NCBI RefSeq assembly: GCF_900104815.1
Contig: NZ_FNTD01000004.1
Span: 620,001-684,000 of the forward strand
Origin: Streptomyces misionensis
Lineage (GTDB): Bacteria; Actinomycetota; Actinomycetes; Streptomycetales; Streptomycetaceae
Length of the DNA: 64,000 nt
Direction: 5' to 3'
Program-made: the position numbers and the translations under genes
Notes under the pieces: model-generated
What the model was told of the DNA's origin: nothing
Database searches by the model: none
What the model saw: the letters and a program-made list of their open reading frames with translations, nothing else
Part shown: piece by piece, positions 33,431 to 42,261 of the stretch
How the letters are laid out: every line of letters begins with the position of its first letter
Position numbering within the stretch: position 1 is the first letter of the stretch

Positions 33431-34473
33431 AGCAGGGCGCCTCCGATCAGGGCCCCGGCGGCAACGGCCACGACCAGGGTCGCCGTGCAGAACCGCCAGG
33501 CGAAGGCGCGGCCGAAGGTGCCCGCCTGGAGGGCGATCAGCTTGAGGTCGACCATCGGGCCGACCACCATGAACACGAGCCGGGCGGTCGGCGGGAACCC
33601 GGTCAGCGAGGCGGCCACGAACGCGTCGGCCTCCGAGCAGACCGCCAGCAGCACGGCGAGCCCGGCCAGGAAGAGCACCGACAGCCAGGGGGTGCCGGAG
33701 AAGGCGTCGAGGACGGCGCGCGGTACGGCGACGTTGAAGGTGGCGGCCGCCATGGCGCCCAGCACGAGGAAGCCGCCGGCGTGCAGGAAGTCGTGCTGGA
33801 AGCCGAGCCGGAACTCGGTCCAGCGGCCGTGGCCGTGCTCGTGGCCGTGCGCGTGTCCGGTGGGCCGGCGGCGCAGGACGGGGCGCAGCCACTTCTCGTC
33901 GCCCCGCCACAGCCACAGCCAGCCCATCGCGGCGGCCGTGCCGAGGGAGGCGAGCAGCCGGGCGGCGACCATCGCGGGATCGCCCGGGAAGGCGACCGCG
34001 GTGGCGGTGAGCACCACGGGGTTGATGGCGGGCGCGGAGAGCAGGAACGCGAAGGCGGCGGCCGGGGTGACACCCCGGCGGATCAGACTGTTGGCGACGG
34101 GCACGGAGGCGCACTCGCAGCCCGGCAGCACCGCGCCGGCCACGCCCGCGACCGGCACGGCGAGCGCGGGCCGCTTCGGCAGCACCCGGGTGAACAGGTC
34201 GGGGGGCACGAAGGCGTTGATCGCACCGGACAGCACGGTGCCGAGGATCAGGAAGGGGAGTGCCTGGACGGTGATGGCCAGGCAGACGGTGCGCCAGGCC
34301 TGAACGGCCGGCTGGTCCGCCCACCGCGCGCCGCCCAGCAGCAGCACCACCGCGACGCCCGCCGCCAGGGCGGCCGTGACGAGCGGCCAGGGCCGGACGC
34401 GGCGCACGGGCGGGTGGAGGGGGACGACCGCCACGCCCTCCCGCACGCCGACCGGTTCATCCGTTTTCTCCAT
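33427..34473 (-). CDS. YraQ/DUF318-family permease
   Basis: 348-aa integral membrane protein with about eight helices. Conserved features are QALPFLILGTVLSGAINAFVP, the LPGCECASVPVANSLIRRGVTPAAAFAFLLSAPAINPVVL block with its CxC pair, and VCSEADAFVAASLT and GPMVDLKL in the second half. A cytoplasmic GHAHGHEHGHGR histidine-rich loop sits mid-protein. Start ATG at 34473 with GGAG upstream. Substrate not established; the cysteines and histidines fit a metal or metalloid. No Zur-type box was evident upstream. Confidence 0.92.
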   Translation of the reverse strand: MEKTDEPVGVREGVAVVPLHPPVRRVRPWPLVTAALAAGVAVVLLLGGARWADQPAVQAWRTVCLAITVQALPFLILGTVLSGAINAFVPPDLFTRVLPKRPALAVPVAGVAGAVLPGCECASVPVANSLIRRGVTPAAAFAFLLSAPAINPVVLTATAVAFPGDPAMVAARLLASLGTAAAMGWLWLWRGDEKWLRPVLRRRPTGHAHGHEHGHGRWTEFRLGFQHDFLHAGGFLVLGAMAAATFNVAVPRAVLDAFSGTPWLSVLFLAGLAVLLAVCSEADAFVAASLTGFPPTARLVFMVVGPMVDLKLIALQAGTFGRAFAWRFCTATLVVAVAAGALIGGALL

Positions 34474-34657
34474 GGTCACTCCGGATGTCGGGGTCCGCCG
34501 ACGATATGCGAGGACCTCGGCCCGGCCGCGCACCCACGCCGCCGCGTGCGCCGCATGACGCCCGACACGGTGGCTCTTCTCACAATTCGGGCGAAAGGGG
34601 GCTTCGAGTGACGGCAGCCACTTCGCTCGGGGCGGATTTTGTCTACGTTCACGAACC

Positions 34658-35575
34658 ATGTCCTCGCATCCGCCCCGCACCGCACGCCGCACGGCCGGAG
34701 TCCTCCTCGCCACGGTGACCGCCCTGCTCGCCGCCGGGGTTCCCGCGGCGACCGCCGCCACCCCGGCTCCGGCACCCAAGCCGTCCCAGCCCACGCCCGA
34801 CCCCAAGCCGTCCTCGCCCAAGCCGTCGCGGTCCGCTCCGGCCGCGAAGCCGTCAGGGCCCGCCGCCCCCGCGCCCAAGTCTTCCGAGCCCCCCGCCCCG
34901 GTGCCCGACCCCCACGCCACGGCGGCCGTCCTCGACCTCGACGCGGGCGGCGACTCGCCCGTGGTGCACGGCCCGGACCGCGCCTACGACACCGCCAGCA
35001 TCGTCAAGGTCGACATCCTCGCCACGCTGCTGCTCCAGGCCCAGGACGCCCACCGCTCCCTCACCGACGAGGAGCGCGGCCACGCCGAGCCGATGATCCG
35101 GCGCAGCGACAACGCCTCGGCCGACGCCCTGTGGCGGGAGATCGGCCGCGCCCCCGGCCTGGAGGCGGCCAACAAGCGCCTCGGGCTGACCTCGACCACG
35201 GGCGGCTCCGGCGGCAGGTGGGGCCTGACCCGGACGACCGCGAGCGATCAGATACGGCTGCTGCGCGCGGTCTTCGACGACACCACCCCCTCCGCGCTCA
35301 CCCCGGCCTCCCGGGCCTACATCCGCACCCTGATGGGCGAGGTGCTGCCCGAGCAGTCCTGGGGCGTCTCGGCCGTGGACGCGGCCGGCGCCACTACGAA
35401 GCTGAAGAACGGCTGGCTGGAGCGGAGCGCCACGCGCCTGTGGGACGTCAACAGCGTCGGCGCGGTCACCGTCGACGGCCACCGCTGCCTCGTCGCCGTC
35501 CTCTCCGACGGCAGCGCCTCCATGGACGCGGGCGTCTCCCTGGTGGAGCGCACCGCCCGCGAGGCCGTGTCGTAA
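34658..35575 (+). CDS. secreted class A beta-lactamase-like serine hydrolase
   Basis: 305 aa. A signal peptide (about 1-34, RTAGVLLATVTALLAAGVPAATA) precedes a Pro/Lys/Ser repeat linker (about 35-85), then the serine-hydrolase domain. The domain has S114-I-V-K117 (SxxK nucleophile/base), SDN (in IRRSDNASA) and KNG (in TKLKNGW, replacing KTG). The conserved class A omega-loop glutamate motif (ExxxN) is not evident. It could therefore be a peptidase- or carboxypeptidase-like relative rather than an active beta-lactamase. Divergent from the permease gene. Confidence 0.85.
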   Translation: MSSHPPRTARRTAGVLLATVTALLAAGVPAATAATPAPAPKPSQPTPDPKPSSPKPSRSAPAAKPSGPAAPAPKSSEPPAPVPDPHATAAVLDLDAGGDSPVVHGPDRAYDTASIVKVDILATLLLQAQDAHRSLTDEERGHAEPMIRRSDNASADALWREIGRAPGLEAANKRLGLTSTTGGSGGRWGLTRTTASDQIRLLRAVFDDTTPSALTPASRAYIRTLMGEVLPEQSWGVSAVDAAGATTKLKNGWLERSATRLWDVNSVGAVTVDGHRCLVAVLSDGSASMDAGVSLVERTAREAVS

Positions 35576-35658
35576 GGCGACACGGAAGGCGCTTTTCGGG
35601 CGCCGTGGATGGGGCACGCGGCGGGGGTACGACTCCCGACCAAAGGGGCGGTGCCGAC

Positions 35659-36072
35659 ATGGCCGAGTACGAACGTTCCCGCACGATGCCCGCGCAGCCC
35701 GAGCACGTCTTCGACCAGGCGGCCAACGTCACCCAGCTGGACACCTGGCTGCCGGACGCCCTGCACGTGGCTCCCGAGGAGCCGCCCGCCGTCACGGTGC
35801 ACGAGGCCGGCGCCGACCAGGACACCGCGGCGCTGCTGCGGGCCGAACCCGACCAGATGCGTCTGGAATGGGGCACCCGCGAGCAGGGCGAGTACGCCGG
35901 CTGGCTCCAGGTGGCGGGCATCGGCAGCGGCGCCAGCGAGGTGACCGTCCACCTGTCCTTCTTCGACGAGCGCCACGACCCGGGCGAACGCGCGGTCACC
36001 GAGGCCCTGGAGGGCAGCCTGCGCCGGCTGGAGGAACAGGTGCGCCTGCGCACCGACAACCCGGCCGGCTGA
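35659..36072 (+). CDS. SRPBCC-fold protein
   Basis: 137 aa. MAEYERSRTMPAQPEHVFDQAANVTQLDTWLP is the typical start of polyketide-cyclase/SRPBCC proteins, and the rest (ALLRAEPDQMRLEWGTREQGEYAGWLQVAG..EVTVHLSFFDERHDPGERAVTEALEGSLRRLEEQV) fits the helix-grip fold with its long C-terminal helix. Ligand unknown. ATG at 35659 with AAAGGGG upstream. Confidence 0.85.
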   Translation: MAEYERSRTMPAQPEHVFDQAANVTQLDTWLPDALHVAPEEPPAVTVHEAGADQDTAALLRAEPDQMRLEWGTREQGEYAGWLQVAGIGSGASEVTVHLSFFDERHDPGERAVTEALEGSLRRLEEQVRLRTDNPAG

Positions 36073-36243
36073 GGCACGGGAGGCGGCGGGGCCTCGCCCT
36101 CCCGGCGGCCCGCGCGGCACGGCATGGAACCCGACGGATGTCCCGTACAACCGTCCGGGTGGCACAGACGTCTCACAGAGCGGGGAACTCACGTTCCCCG
36201 CTTGTCAGTTCGTCCACCGCCGTCGCTCCAGTCAGAGGATTCC

Positions 36244-37560
36244 ATGCCCTTCAGCTCCCCCGGCCCCCGTGCACTGCGCCAGAGCGCGGGCGCGTTCGGT
36301 GCCGTCGCCCTGATCGCTCTGGGCGCCACACCGGCCACGGCCGCCGACGACCCCACGACCGGCCTGGTGCTGGGCGGGATCGCCCCGTTCGAGAAGGTGA
36401 AGCCGGGCAGCGACCTCCAGCTCGCACCCACGTTCACCAACACCGGCGACGCGGCGCTGGACAAGGTCTGGATGTCGTACTCCGTCACCCGCGGCCTGAG
36501 CCAGCCCGAGGTGCCCGCCAACTGCCTGCGCTACGAGATCGCCGCGGCCGACGAGGAGCCGGGGCGCTCCGAGGTGGTCTGCGAGTTCGACCAGCCGGTG
36601 CGCCCCGGCGTCGTCTACGCGCCGGAGCGCCCGCTGTCCCTGAAGGCGCTCGACCGGGCCCTGTACGACCGGCTGCGGGTGACGGTGGACTCCGCCGACA
36701 CCGGCCCGGGCGACAACGCCTCGGCCCCGGTGCGCGGCACCGCTCCCGCGGTGAAGCTGGCCGAGCGGCCCGACCAGAAGCCGGCGCAGCCCGGTTCCGG
36801 GCAGCACGACGGCTGGGACGCCGCGGACGTCACGGTGACCGCCGACAACACGGCCGACTTCCAGGTGACCGGCGCCCGGCTGCGCGGCCGGGTCGGGGAC
36901 ACGGTCACGCTGCGGGTGACGTACAAGAACGCGGGCCCCGCCTGGGTGCTGCGGGACCTGGGCCAGAGCGCCACCCACGTCCTGGTCACGCTGCCCGAGG
37001 GCACCTCGATGGTCAGGGCCGACGGTTTCTGCAAGAACACCGGGGCCGAGTCCTACGCCTGCGGCACCGGCGAGTCCTGGGTGACCGAGGGCGGCGGGCA
37101 GACCTACACCTTCAAGGTGAAGATCGACGAGGCGGCGCCCGGGGCGAAGGGCTATGTCGAACTCGCCGAGGAGCCCCGGCCGTTCGACCACGTGAAGAAG
37201 AACGACACCGCGGTCGTCACGCTCGCCGTCACCGGTGGCGGCAGCACGGGCGGGGGCGCGCAGGGCGGCGGTGACGCGACGGGCGGCACCGGCTCCACCA
37301 CGACCACGGGCGGCACCGGCAAGGGCACCGGCGGCACGGCCACGACCGGCGGGTCGTCCACCACCGGCGGCACCACCGGTACCTCGGGCACCGCGGCCAC
37401 CGGTGGCACCGGCGGTACGTCCGGCACGACCACGGGCGGCAGCCTGGCGAACACCGGTGCCGGTTCGGCGCTGCCGCTGGCGGGCGCCGCGGGCGCGGCC
37501 GTACTGGCCGGCGCCGGTGTGCTGGTGGCCGTGCGCCGCCGGGGCGGCCGGCCGGAGTGA
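36244..37560 (+). CDS. LAxTG-anchored cell-surface protein
   Basis: 438 aa. An N-terminal signal peptide (cleavage after about residue 33, ATPATA) is followed by two beta-sandwich-like regions (about 35-170 and 195-320; VTVTADNTADFQVTGARLRGRVGDTVTLRVTYKN). Then comes a Gly/Thr-rich spacer (about 325-400) and the sorting signal LANTG, a hydrophobic helix (SALPLAGAAGAAVLAGAGVLVAV) and RRRGGRPE. LAxTG motifs are cleaved by class E sortases of Streptomyces, which would attach the protein to peptidoglycan. ATG at 36244 preceded by AGAGG. Function of the exposed part unknown. Confidence 0.88.
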   Translation: MPFSSPGPRALRQSAGAFGAVALIALGATPATAADDPTTGLVLGGIAPFEKVKPGSDLQLAPTFTNTGDAALDKVWMSYSVTRGLSQPEVPANCLRYEIAAADEEPGRSEVVCEFDQPVRPGVVYAPERPLSLKALDRALYDRLRVTVDSADTGPGDNASAPVRGTAPAVKLAERPDQKPAQPGSGQHDGWDAADVTVTADNTADFQVTGARLRGRVGDTVTLRVTYKNAGPAWVLRDLGQSATHVLVTLPEGTSMVRADGFCKNTGAESYACGTGESWVTEGGGQTYTFKVKIDEAAPGAKGYVELAEEPRPFDHVKKNDTAVVTLAVTGGGSTGGGAQGGGDATGGTGSTTTTGGTGKGTGGTATTGGSSTTGGTTGTSGTAATGGTGGTSGTTTGGSLANTGAGSALPLAGAAGAAVLAGAGVLVAVRRRGGRPE

Positions 37561-37572
37561 CCCCCCGCTCGG

Positions 37573-37598
37573 CCTGACCGGCGGCGCCGCCGGTCAGG
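37573..37598. terminator. bidirectional terminator between convergent genes
   Basis: A perfect 26-nt palindrome (CCTGACCGGCGGC and its complement, no loop) between the surface-protein stop and the convergent gene, overlapping the latter's stop codon (37594-37596). Typical Streptomyces bidirectional terminator without U-run. Confidence 0.75.
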
Positions 37599-39216
37599 TC
37601 CCCGAGCCGACGCCCCGGGTGGTGTACGCGCACTCGGTGTAGATGTACCCGGGCCGGAGCTTGGCGGTGTCCGAGCCCGCGGTGGTCACCTTGCCGCTGT
37701 CCGGCTTGTGCACGAAGTAGGTGGTGCCGGGCGGGAGTTGGATGGTGCGCTGCGGGTAGTCCCTGCCGCCGCCGCACGGCTTGAAGGTGGACAGCAGCGT
37801 CTCGTACATCGAGTACGACGAGCAGCTCCCGCACCCCTTGAGGGTGAAGCTGCCGGTGACCGGTCCGGTGTACAGGACGGTGACGTCGTCCGGGCTGTCG
37901 TTCTTCACGGTGACGCTGATGCTGCCGCCGGAGGCCGTGGTGGGCAGCTTCTTGCCGGCCGCCGGGATGGTCTGGGCGACCTCGGCGGCTATCTCGATCT
38001 TCCGGGCCCGCTCCCGGTTCTTGTGGTGGGGGTGACCGGCGACGAAGTCGGCCATGGTCTTCTGCGCGCTGAGGAAGTCGCCGTTCCCGTACTCCTCGAT
38101 GCCGCAGGAGTACGCCCCGTCGTCGCCGCTGCGCTTGGCCCGGGCCGCGGCCCGGGCCAAGCCGCCGTCGGCGTCGCCCGCGGTGGCGGACAGTTCGCCG
38201 ATGCCGGTGTTCAGCCGGTTCAGCTTCTCCACGGCCGCACAGGCCTGGGAGCCGATGGCCTTCTCCTCGCTGCTCACCTCCGCGTCGACGGCGGAGGCGA
38301 CCCTGGCCGCCTGCGGGGACCGGGGGAAAGTCTTCATCAGGTCGCCGAAGTGGGCGACCCAGTTGGTCGTGTCGCCCACGGCGATCTGCTGGGTCCCGCA
38401 CTCGTAGAGCGAGGTCGCCAGCCGGTCGTCGGGCCAGCCGGCCAGGGAGCCGAGGACGGACTTGGGCAGGCGGTCGGGCACCGTGCGCAGGTAGGTCAGC
38501 GGGGCTATGGCGTCGCAGTACTCCTGGTCGGCGTAGGGGGCGGCGACCGTGGCGTAGTAGGCGTGCAGGCTGTCCGGGAGCTTGTGGGCGGCGCGGGAAC
38601 CGGAGTGGCCGACGGCGATGTCGCGGTAGACGGAGAGGGCCTCGTCGTAGTCGCTCCGCGCCCCGTTGTACGGCTTGGTCCGGTCGGCCGCCACCAGACG
38701 GTCGGCGCGCGCCAGGCGGTCGACGAGCGCCTGCTGGACGGCCTCGTCGTGGGCGCTGCGGTACCAGAGCGTGCCGCCGGCCGGAACGGCGAGCAGCACC
38801 AGGCCGAGCAGCGCCGCGAGGGGCGTGCGGCCCGGCCGGGCGAGGTGGGTGCGGTATCCGAGGTGGGCACCGTGGGCTGCCGCGAGGACCAGGACCAGGA
38901 GGTAGCCGGCGAGGACGGCGCCCGGGACGCCGTCGGCGTCGGCAGGCAGGGCGACGAGCAGCAGGATGCCGGTCGCCACCCAGCAGGCGGCCGTCAGCAG
39001 CCGGCGGCGCAGCAGGGCGTAGCCGAGGCCGAGGCCGGTCAGGTTGAGCAGGGCGACGGCGACGGCCCGCCACGCGTCCGGGGGCGCGGGCGGCGGAGCG
39101 GTCGGCATGGGGGGCACGCTGTGTCCCTGGCCCGGGCCCCACGGCCAGGGCAATGCGGGATCACCGGCTCTTCCGGTGTCCCCAGGCCCTCCCGGGCCCC
39201 CGAAATCTCCGGACAT
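37594..39216 (-). CDS. large membrane protein of unknown function
   Basis: 540 aa. A Gly/Pro-rich cytoplasmic start (about 1-45) is followed by four membrane helices (about 48-150: RAVAVALLNLTGLGLGYALL, AACWVATGILLLVAL, AGYLLVLVLAAAHGAHLGY, LAALLGLVLLAVPAGGTLW). A ~390-residue extracytoplasmic domain comes next, with helical repeat character (paired GTQQ, YNGARSDYDEALSVYRDIAVG, LMKTFPRSPQAARVASAV). The last ~120 residues hold several cysteines (CGSCSSYSMYETLL, FKPCGGGRDYPQRTIQL). I do not recognise the family. ATG at 39216 with AAAAGGGGAG upstream. Confidence 0.8.
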   Translation of the reverse strand: MSGDFGGPGGPGDTGRAGDPALPWPWGPGQGHSVPPMPTAPPPAPPDAWRAVAVALLNLTGLGLGYALLRRRLLTAACWVATGILLLVALPADADGVPGAVLAGYLLVLVLAAAHGAHLGYRTHLARPGRTPLAALLGLVLLAVPAGGTLWYRSAHDEAVQQALVDRLARADRLVAADRTKPYNGARSDYDEALSVYRDIAVGHSGSRAAHKLPDSLHAYYATVAAPYADQEYCDAIAPLTYLRTVPDRLPKSVLGSLAGWPDDRLATSLYECGTQQIAVGDTTNWVAHFGDLMKTFPRSPQAARVASAVDAEVSSEEKAIGSQACAAVEKLNRLNTGIGELSATAGDADGGLARAAARAKRSGDDGAYSCGIEEYGNGDFLSAQKTMADFVAGHPHHKNRERARKIEIAAEVAQTIPAAGKKLPTTASGGSISVTVKNDSPDDVTVLYTGPVTGSFTLKGCGSCSSYSMYETLLSTFKPCGGGRDYPQRTIQLPPGTTYFVHKPDSGKVTTAGSDTAKLRPGYIYTECAYTTRGVGSGT

Positions 39217-39575
39217 GACCACTCCCCTTTTGTTCGACAATCCCACGATCCGAGGCACCGATTCTAACGGTCCTCTCATCCGAGAGGACCCCCAACAACC
39301 GCTCTGTTACGGGCACTTGACCTCACCGGCCCGACGAGTCGCGACGCGCCGCGCTGTCGTGTCCCGGCGGTGGACGGCGGCCGACGACAGGGAGACGGCG
39401 GCCCGCCGGGCCGGAACCGAGCGCGCCCCCTCCTTCTCACCGCTCCGCGTCGCCTGACCGGCCCAATGCGGGTGCGTCAAAGGGGCGAGGAGCCGTGACC
39501 GGTGTGACCGTGGTGGAAGGAATCCCCCGGGCGCGCCCTCAGCGGCCCGGGGCGCACCAGTGACGAGGAGGCGGG
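39217..39575. other. intergenic region upstream of the hydrogenase operon
   Basis: 359-bp gap between divergent genes. It contains the hairpin at 39269-39290 and an 8-bp inverted repeat (CCCCGGGC, 39525-39532; GCCCGGGG, 39545-39552) just ahead of the first hydrogenase-operon gene. No GGG-N8-CCC dormancy box like those at 8-21 kb was found here. Confidence 0.55.
39269..39290. promoter_or_regulatory. perfect inverted repeat upstream of divergent genes
   Basis: GGTCCTCTC-ATCC-GAGAGGACC, a perfect 9-bp inverted repeat with a 4-nt loop, 53 bp upstream of the leftward membrane-protein gene. It could be an operator or a 5'-leader hairpin for that gene. Confidence 0.4.
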
Positions 39576-41129
39576 ATGCCGGACCAGGTCGGCACGAGCG
39601 GGTCCGTGCTCGCGGACGGCGCCGACGCGACCGACGCCACGGCCTTCGAGCAGCTCGGCGCGGTCGCGGACGCGGTGCTCTACGAGGGCTATCTGCTCTA
39701 CCCGTACCGCCGTTCCTCCCCCAAGAACCGCGTCCGCTGGCAGTTCGGGGTGCTCCTGCCCCGGGCCTGGGTGGAGCGCGACGGACCGGTGGCGCCCGGG
39801 ATCTCCGGTTCCGCGGACTCCTGGTACCAGCGCACCGAGTGCCTGCTGCGGGTGCGGCGGGAGGACGCGGTGGTACGGCTGCGGGTGCGGTACCTCCAGA
39901 TGCAGCACAAGCAGGTGGAGGCCGCCGACGGCACCGGCGGGCACCGCCCGGTGGAGTCCCTGCGGACGGACGACGGCGCCGCCCACCTCTCCTTCGACGA
40001 GGCCGTGCCGCGCGAGACCGAACTGACCGTGCCGCTGGCCGACTTGCTGGACGGCGACCGTACCGTCGCGGTCACCGCCCCCGCCGGGACCGAGCAGGAG
40101 CCGCTTCCCGCGGACGCGGGGCGGATCCTGCGGCGCCGCCGACGGCTGCGGGCCGAGACCACCGTCGGCGTGCGGCCGCTGGCGCCCGGGCTGTACCGGC
40201 TGCTGGTGCGCACCGAGAACACGGGCGAGCCGGCCGACCCCGGGGCGGTGCGGAACGAGGCGCTGCGCGACGCGCTGATCGCCACCCACACGCTCATCGG
40301 CGGCGAGGGCGTGGAGTTCGCCTCGCTGATCGATCCGCCCGCGGAGCTGGCCGGGCACGCGCGCGAGTGCCGCAACGCGTTCACCTTCCCGGTCCTCGGC
40401 GGCGCGGCCGCCTCCCCGGCGGACGGTGACGGCGACGGGGAGACGGGCCAGGTGCTGCTGTCGGCGCCGATCATCCTGCCGGACCGTCCCCAGGTGGCGC
40501 CGGAGAGCCCGGGCGACCTGCACGACGCGGCGGAGATCGACGAGATCCTGACCCTGCGCACGATGCTGCTGACCGACGAGGAGAAGGCGGAGGCCCGCGC
40601 CACCGACCCGCGGGCCGCGCACATCCTCGACCGGGTCGACACCATGCCCCGGGAGGTCTTCGAACGCCTCCACGGCACGATCCGCTCGCTGACCCCGGCG
40701 GCCACGGCGAACCCCCCGGCCCCCGGACCGGCGTCGGAAGCGTCCGGCTCCCCCGCCGGTCCGCGCTCCGTCTGGTGGCGGGAAGGCGGGGACGAGGAGG
40801 TGGCGCCCGCGACGGACACCGTGCTCGTCGGCTCGGTGCCCGTGGGCGCCGGCAGCGCGGTGGTGCTGCGGCCGCGGCCGCGCGGTGCCGACGCCCAGGA
40901 CATGTTCCTGGCCGGGCGGGCTGCCACGGTCGCCGGGGTCTTCCACGACGTGGACGGCAGCGTGCGGCTCGCCGTGACCGTGGACGACGACCCCGCGGCC
41001 GAACTGCACGACTGGTACGGCCGTTTCCACTACTTCCGGCCCGACGAGGTCGAACCCCTCGCAACCACGGGCACCCCGGCCGGCTCCGGCCGGGCCCACG
41101 ACCGACTGCGACGGAGGCCGCAGAGATGA
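39576..41129 (+). CDS. conserved hydrogenase-operon protein of unknown function
   Basis: 517 aa, first gene of the hhy operon; its stop overlaps the hhyS start (ATGA). No signal peptide or membrane helices. The N-terminal half (LLYPYRRSSPKNRVRWQFGVLLPRAWVE, then WYQRTECLLRVRREDAVVRLRVRYLQMQ) is beta-rich. A central part ends VLLSAPIILPDRPQVAPESPGDLHDAAEIDEILTLRTMLLTDEEK, and the C-terminal ~90 residues (DTVLVGSVPVGAGSAVVLRPRPRGADAQDMFLAGRAATVAGVFHDVDGSVRLAVTVDDD) look like a small separate domain. No cysteine cluster for Fe-S binding. I recognise it only as a companion of actinobacterial group 1h hydrogenases; a role in assembly or electron transfer is a guess. RBS GAGGAGG. Confidence 0.85.
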   Translation: MPDQVGTSGSVLADGADATDATAFEQLGAVADAVLYEGYLLYPYRRSSPKNRVRWQFGVLLPRAWVERDGPVAPGISGSADSWYQRTECLLRVRREDAVVRLRVRYLQMQHKQVEAADGTGGHRPVESLRTDDGAAHLSFDEAVPRETELTVPLADLLDGDRTVAVTAPAGTEQEPLPADAGRILRRRRRLRAETTVGVRPLAPGLYRLLVRTENTGEPADPGAVRNEALRDALIATHTLIGGEGVEFASLIDPPAELAGHARECRNAFTFPVLGGAAASPADGDGDGETGQVLLSAPIILPDRPQVAPESPGDLHDAAEIDEILTLRTMLLTDEEKAEARATDPRAAHILDRVDTMPREVFERLHGTIRSLTPAATANPPAPGPASEASGSPAGPRSVWWREGGDEEVAPATDTVLVGSVPVGAGSAVVLRPRPRGADAQDMFLAGRAATVAGVFHDVDGSVRLAVTVDDDPAAELHDWYGRFHYFRPDEVEPLATTGTPAGSGRAHDRLRRRPQR

Positions 41130-42199
41130 CCACACAGAGCGGTACCACCGAGGCCCGCGCCGACGCCCGCGAGGGCTTCGACGAGATCACCATCCTCTGG
41201 ATCTCGGAGGGCATGAGCTGCGACGGCGACACCGTGTCGCTGACCGCCGCCGGGCAGCCGTCCATCGAGGACGTGGTCCTCGGCCTCATCCCGGGCCTGC
41301 CGAAGGTGAACCTGGTCAACAAGGTGCTCTCCCCCAGTCTGGGCGGGGAGGACTTCCTGGCCCCCTACCGCAAGGCGGCCCGCGGTGAACTGGAGCCGTT
41401 CATCCTGGTGATCGAGGGCTCGATCCCCAACCAGAACATCATCGAGGGCGACGGCTACTGGACGTCGTTCGGCAACGACCCGGAGACCGGCGAGCCGCAG
41501 ACCCTCAACTGGTGGATCGACCAGCTCGCGCCCAGGGCCTGGGCGGTGGTGGCCGCGGGCACCTGTGCGACGTTCGGCGGCATCCACGCCATGGCCGGCA
41601 ACCCGACCGGCTGCATGGGCCTCGCCGACTACCTGGGCTGGGAGTTCAAGGCCCGCTCGGGACTGCCGGTGGTCAACGTGCCCGGCTGCCCCATCCAGCC
41701 GGAGAACTTCATGGAGACCCTGGTGTGGGTGCTCCAGCACGCGGCCGGCTCCGCTCCCCCGCCGCCGCTGGACCACATGCTGCGCCCGCAGTGGCTGTTC
41801 GGCAAGACCGTGCACGAGGGCTGCGACCGGGCCGCGTACTACGAGCAGGCCGACTTCGCCAAGGACTACAACTCCCCCAAGTGCCAGGTGAAGGTGGGCT
41901 GCTGGGGGCCGGTCGTCAACTGCAACGTGCCCAAGCGCGGCTGGATGTCCGGCATCGGCGGCTGCCCGAACGTCGGCGGCATCTGCATCGGCTGCACGAT
42001 GCCCAGCTTCCCCGACGCCTTCATGCCGTTCATGGACGAACCCCCCGGCGGCACGCTCTCCTCGATGGTGATCAAGCCGTACGGGGCGGTCGTCCGCCGG
42101 CTGCGCGGGCTGACCAACGACATGGTGAACCACGAGCCCCGCTGGCGGCACAACAAGCGCAAGCTGACCAGCGGTTACGACCCGCACTGGCGCGCCTGA
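41126..42199 (+). CDS. hhyS: group 1h [NiFe]-hydrogenase small subunit
   Basis: 357-aa electron-transfer subunit. Near the N-terminus ITILWISEGMSC32DGD35 has C-x-x-D in place of the usual CxxC, the three-Cys/one-Asp proximal [4Fe-4S] ligation known for actinobacterial-type hydrogenases. Other cluster ligands are in GTCATFGG, GCPIQPENF, HEGC, KCQVKVGCWGPVVNCNVPKR and GGCPNVGGICIGCTMPSFPD. There is no Tat signal peptide and no C-terminal membrane anchor, as expected for this class. It starts within the preceding stop and is followed 63 bp later by hhyL. The enzyme oxidises H2 at very low (atmospheric) levels. Confidence 0.96.
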   Translation: MTTQSGTTEARADAREGFDEITILWISEGMSCDGDTVSLTAAGQPSIEDVVLGLIPGLPKVNLVNKVLSPSLGGEDFLAPYRKAARGELEPFILVIEGSIPNQNIIEGDGYWTSFGNDPETGEPQTLNWWIDQLAPRAWAVVAAGTCATFGGIHAMAGNPTGCMGLADYLGWEFKARSGLPVVNVPGCPIQPENFMETLVWVLQHAAGSAPPPPLDHMLRPQWLFGKTVHEGCDRAAYYEQADFAKDYNSPKCQVKVGCWGPVVNCNVPKRGWMSGIGGCPNVGGICIGCTMPSFPDAFMPFMDEPPGGTLSSMVIKPYGAVVRRLRGLTNDMVNHEPRWRHNKRKLTSGYDPHWRA

Positions 42200-42261
42200 G
42201 GCCGCCGCTTCCCACTCCGCCCCGATCCGCCCGACCCGAACAGCGAGGGACCGTACCGCAG

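Noticed and set aside
32711..34324. 537-codon leftward open frame across both permease-pair genes
   Set aside because: Only the last 239 codons are a real (TIGR03943) gene; the upstream part is the permease gene read in the wrong frame.
37310..37450. Possible repeat array or CRISPR-like region
   Set aside because: The repetition is the Gly/Thr-rich spacer codons of the LAxTG surface protein, not spaced direct repeats.
39217..39575. Dormancy-box control of the hydrogenase operon
   Set aside because: I looked for GGG-N8-CCC or GCCGNNCGGC sites upstream of the operon and found none comparable to those of the island, so direct control by the same regulator is not claimed.
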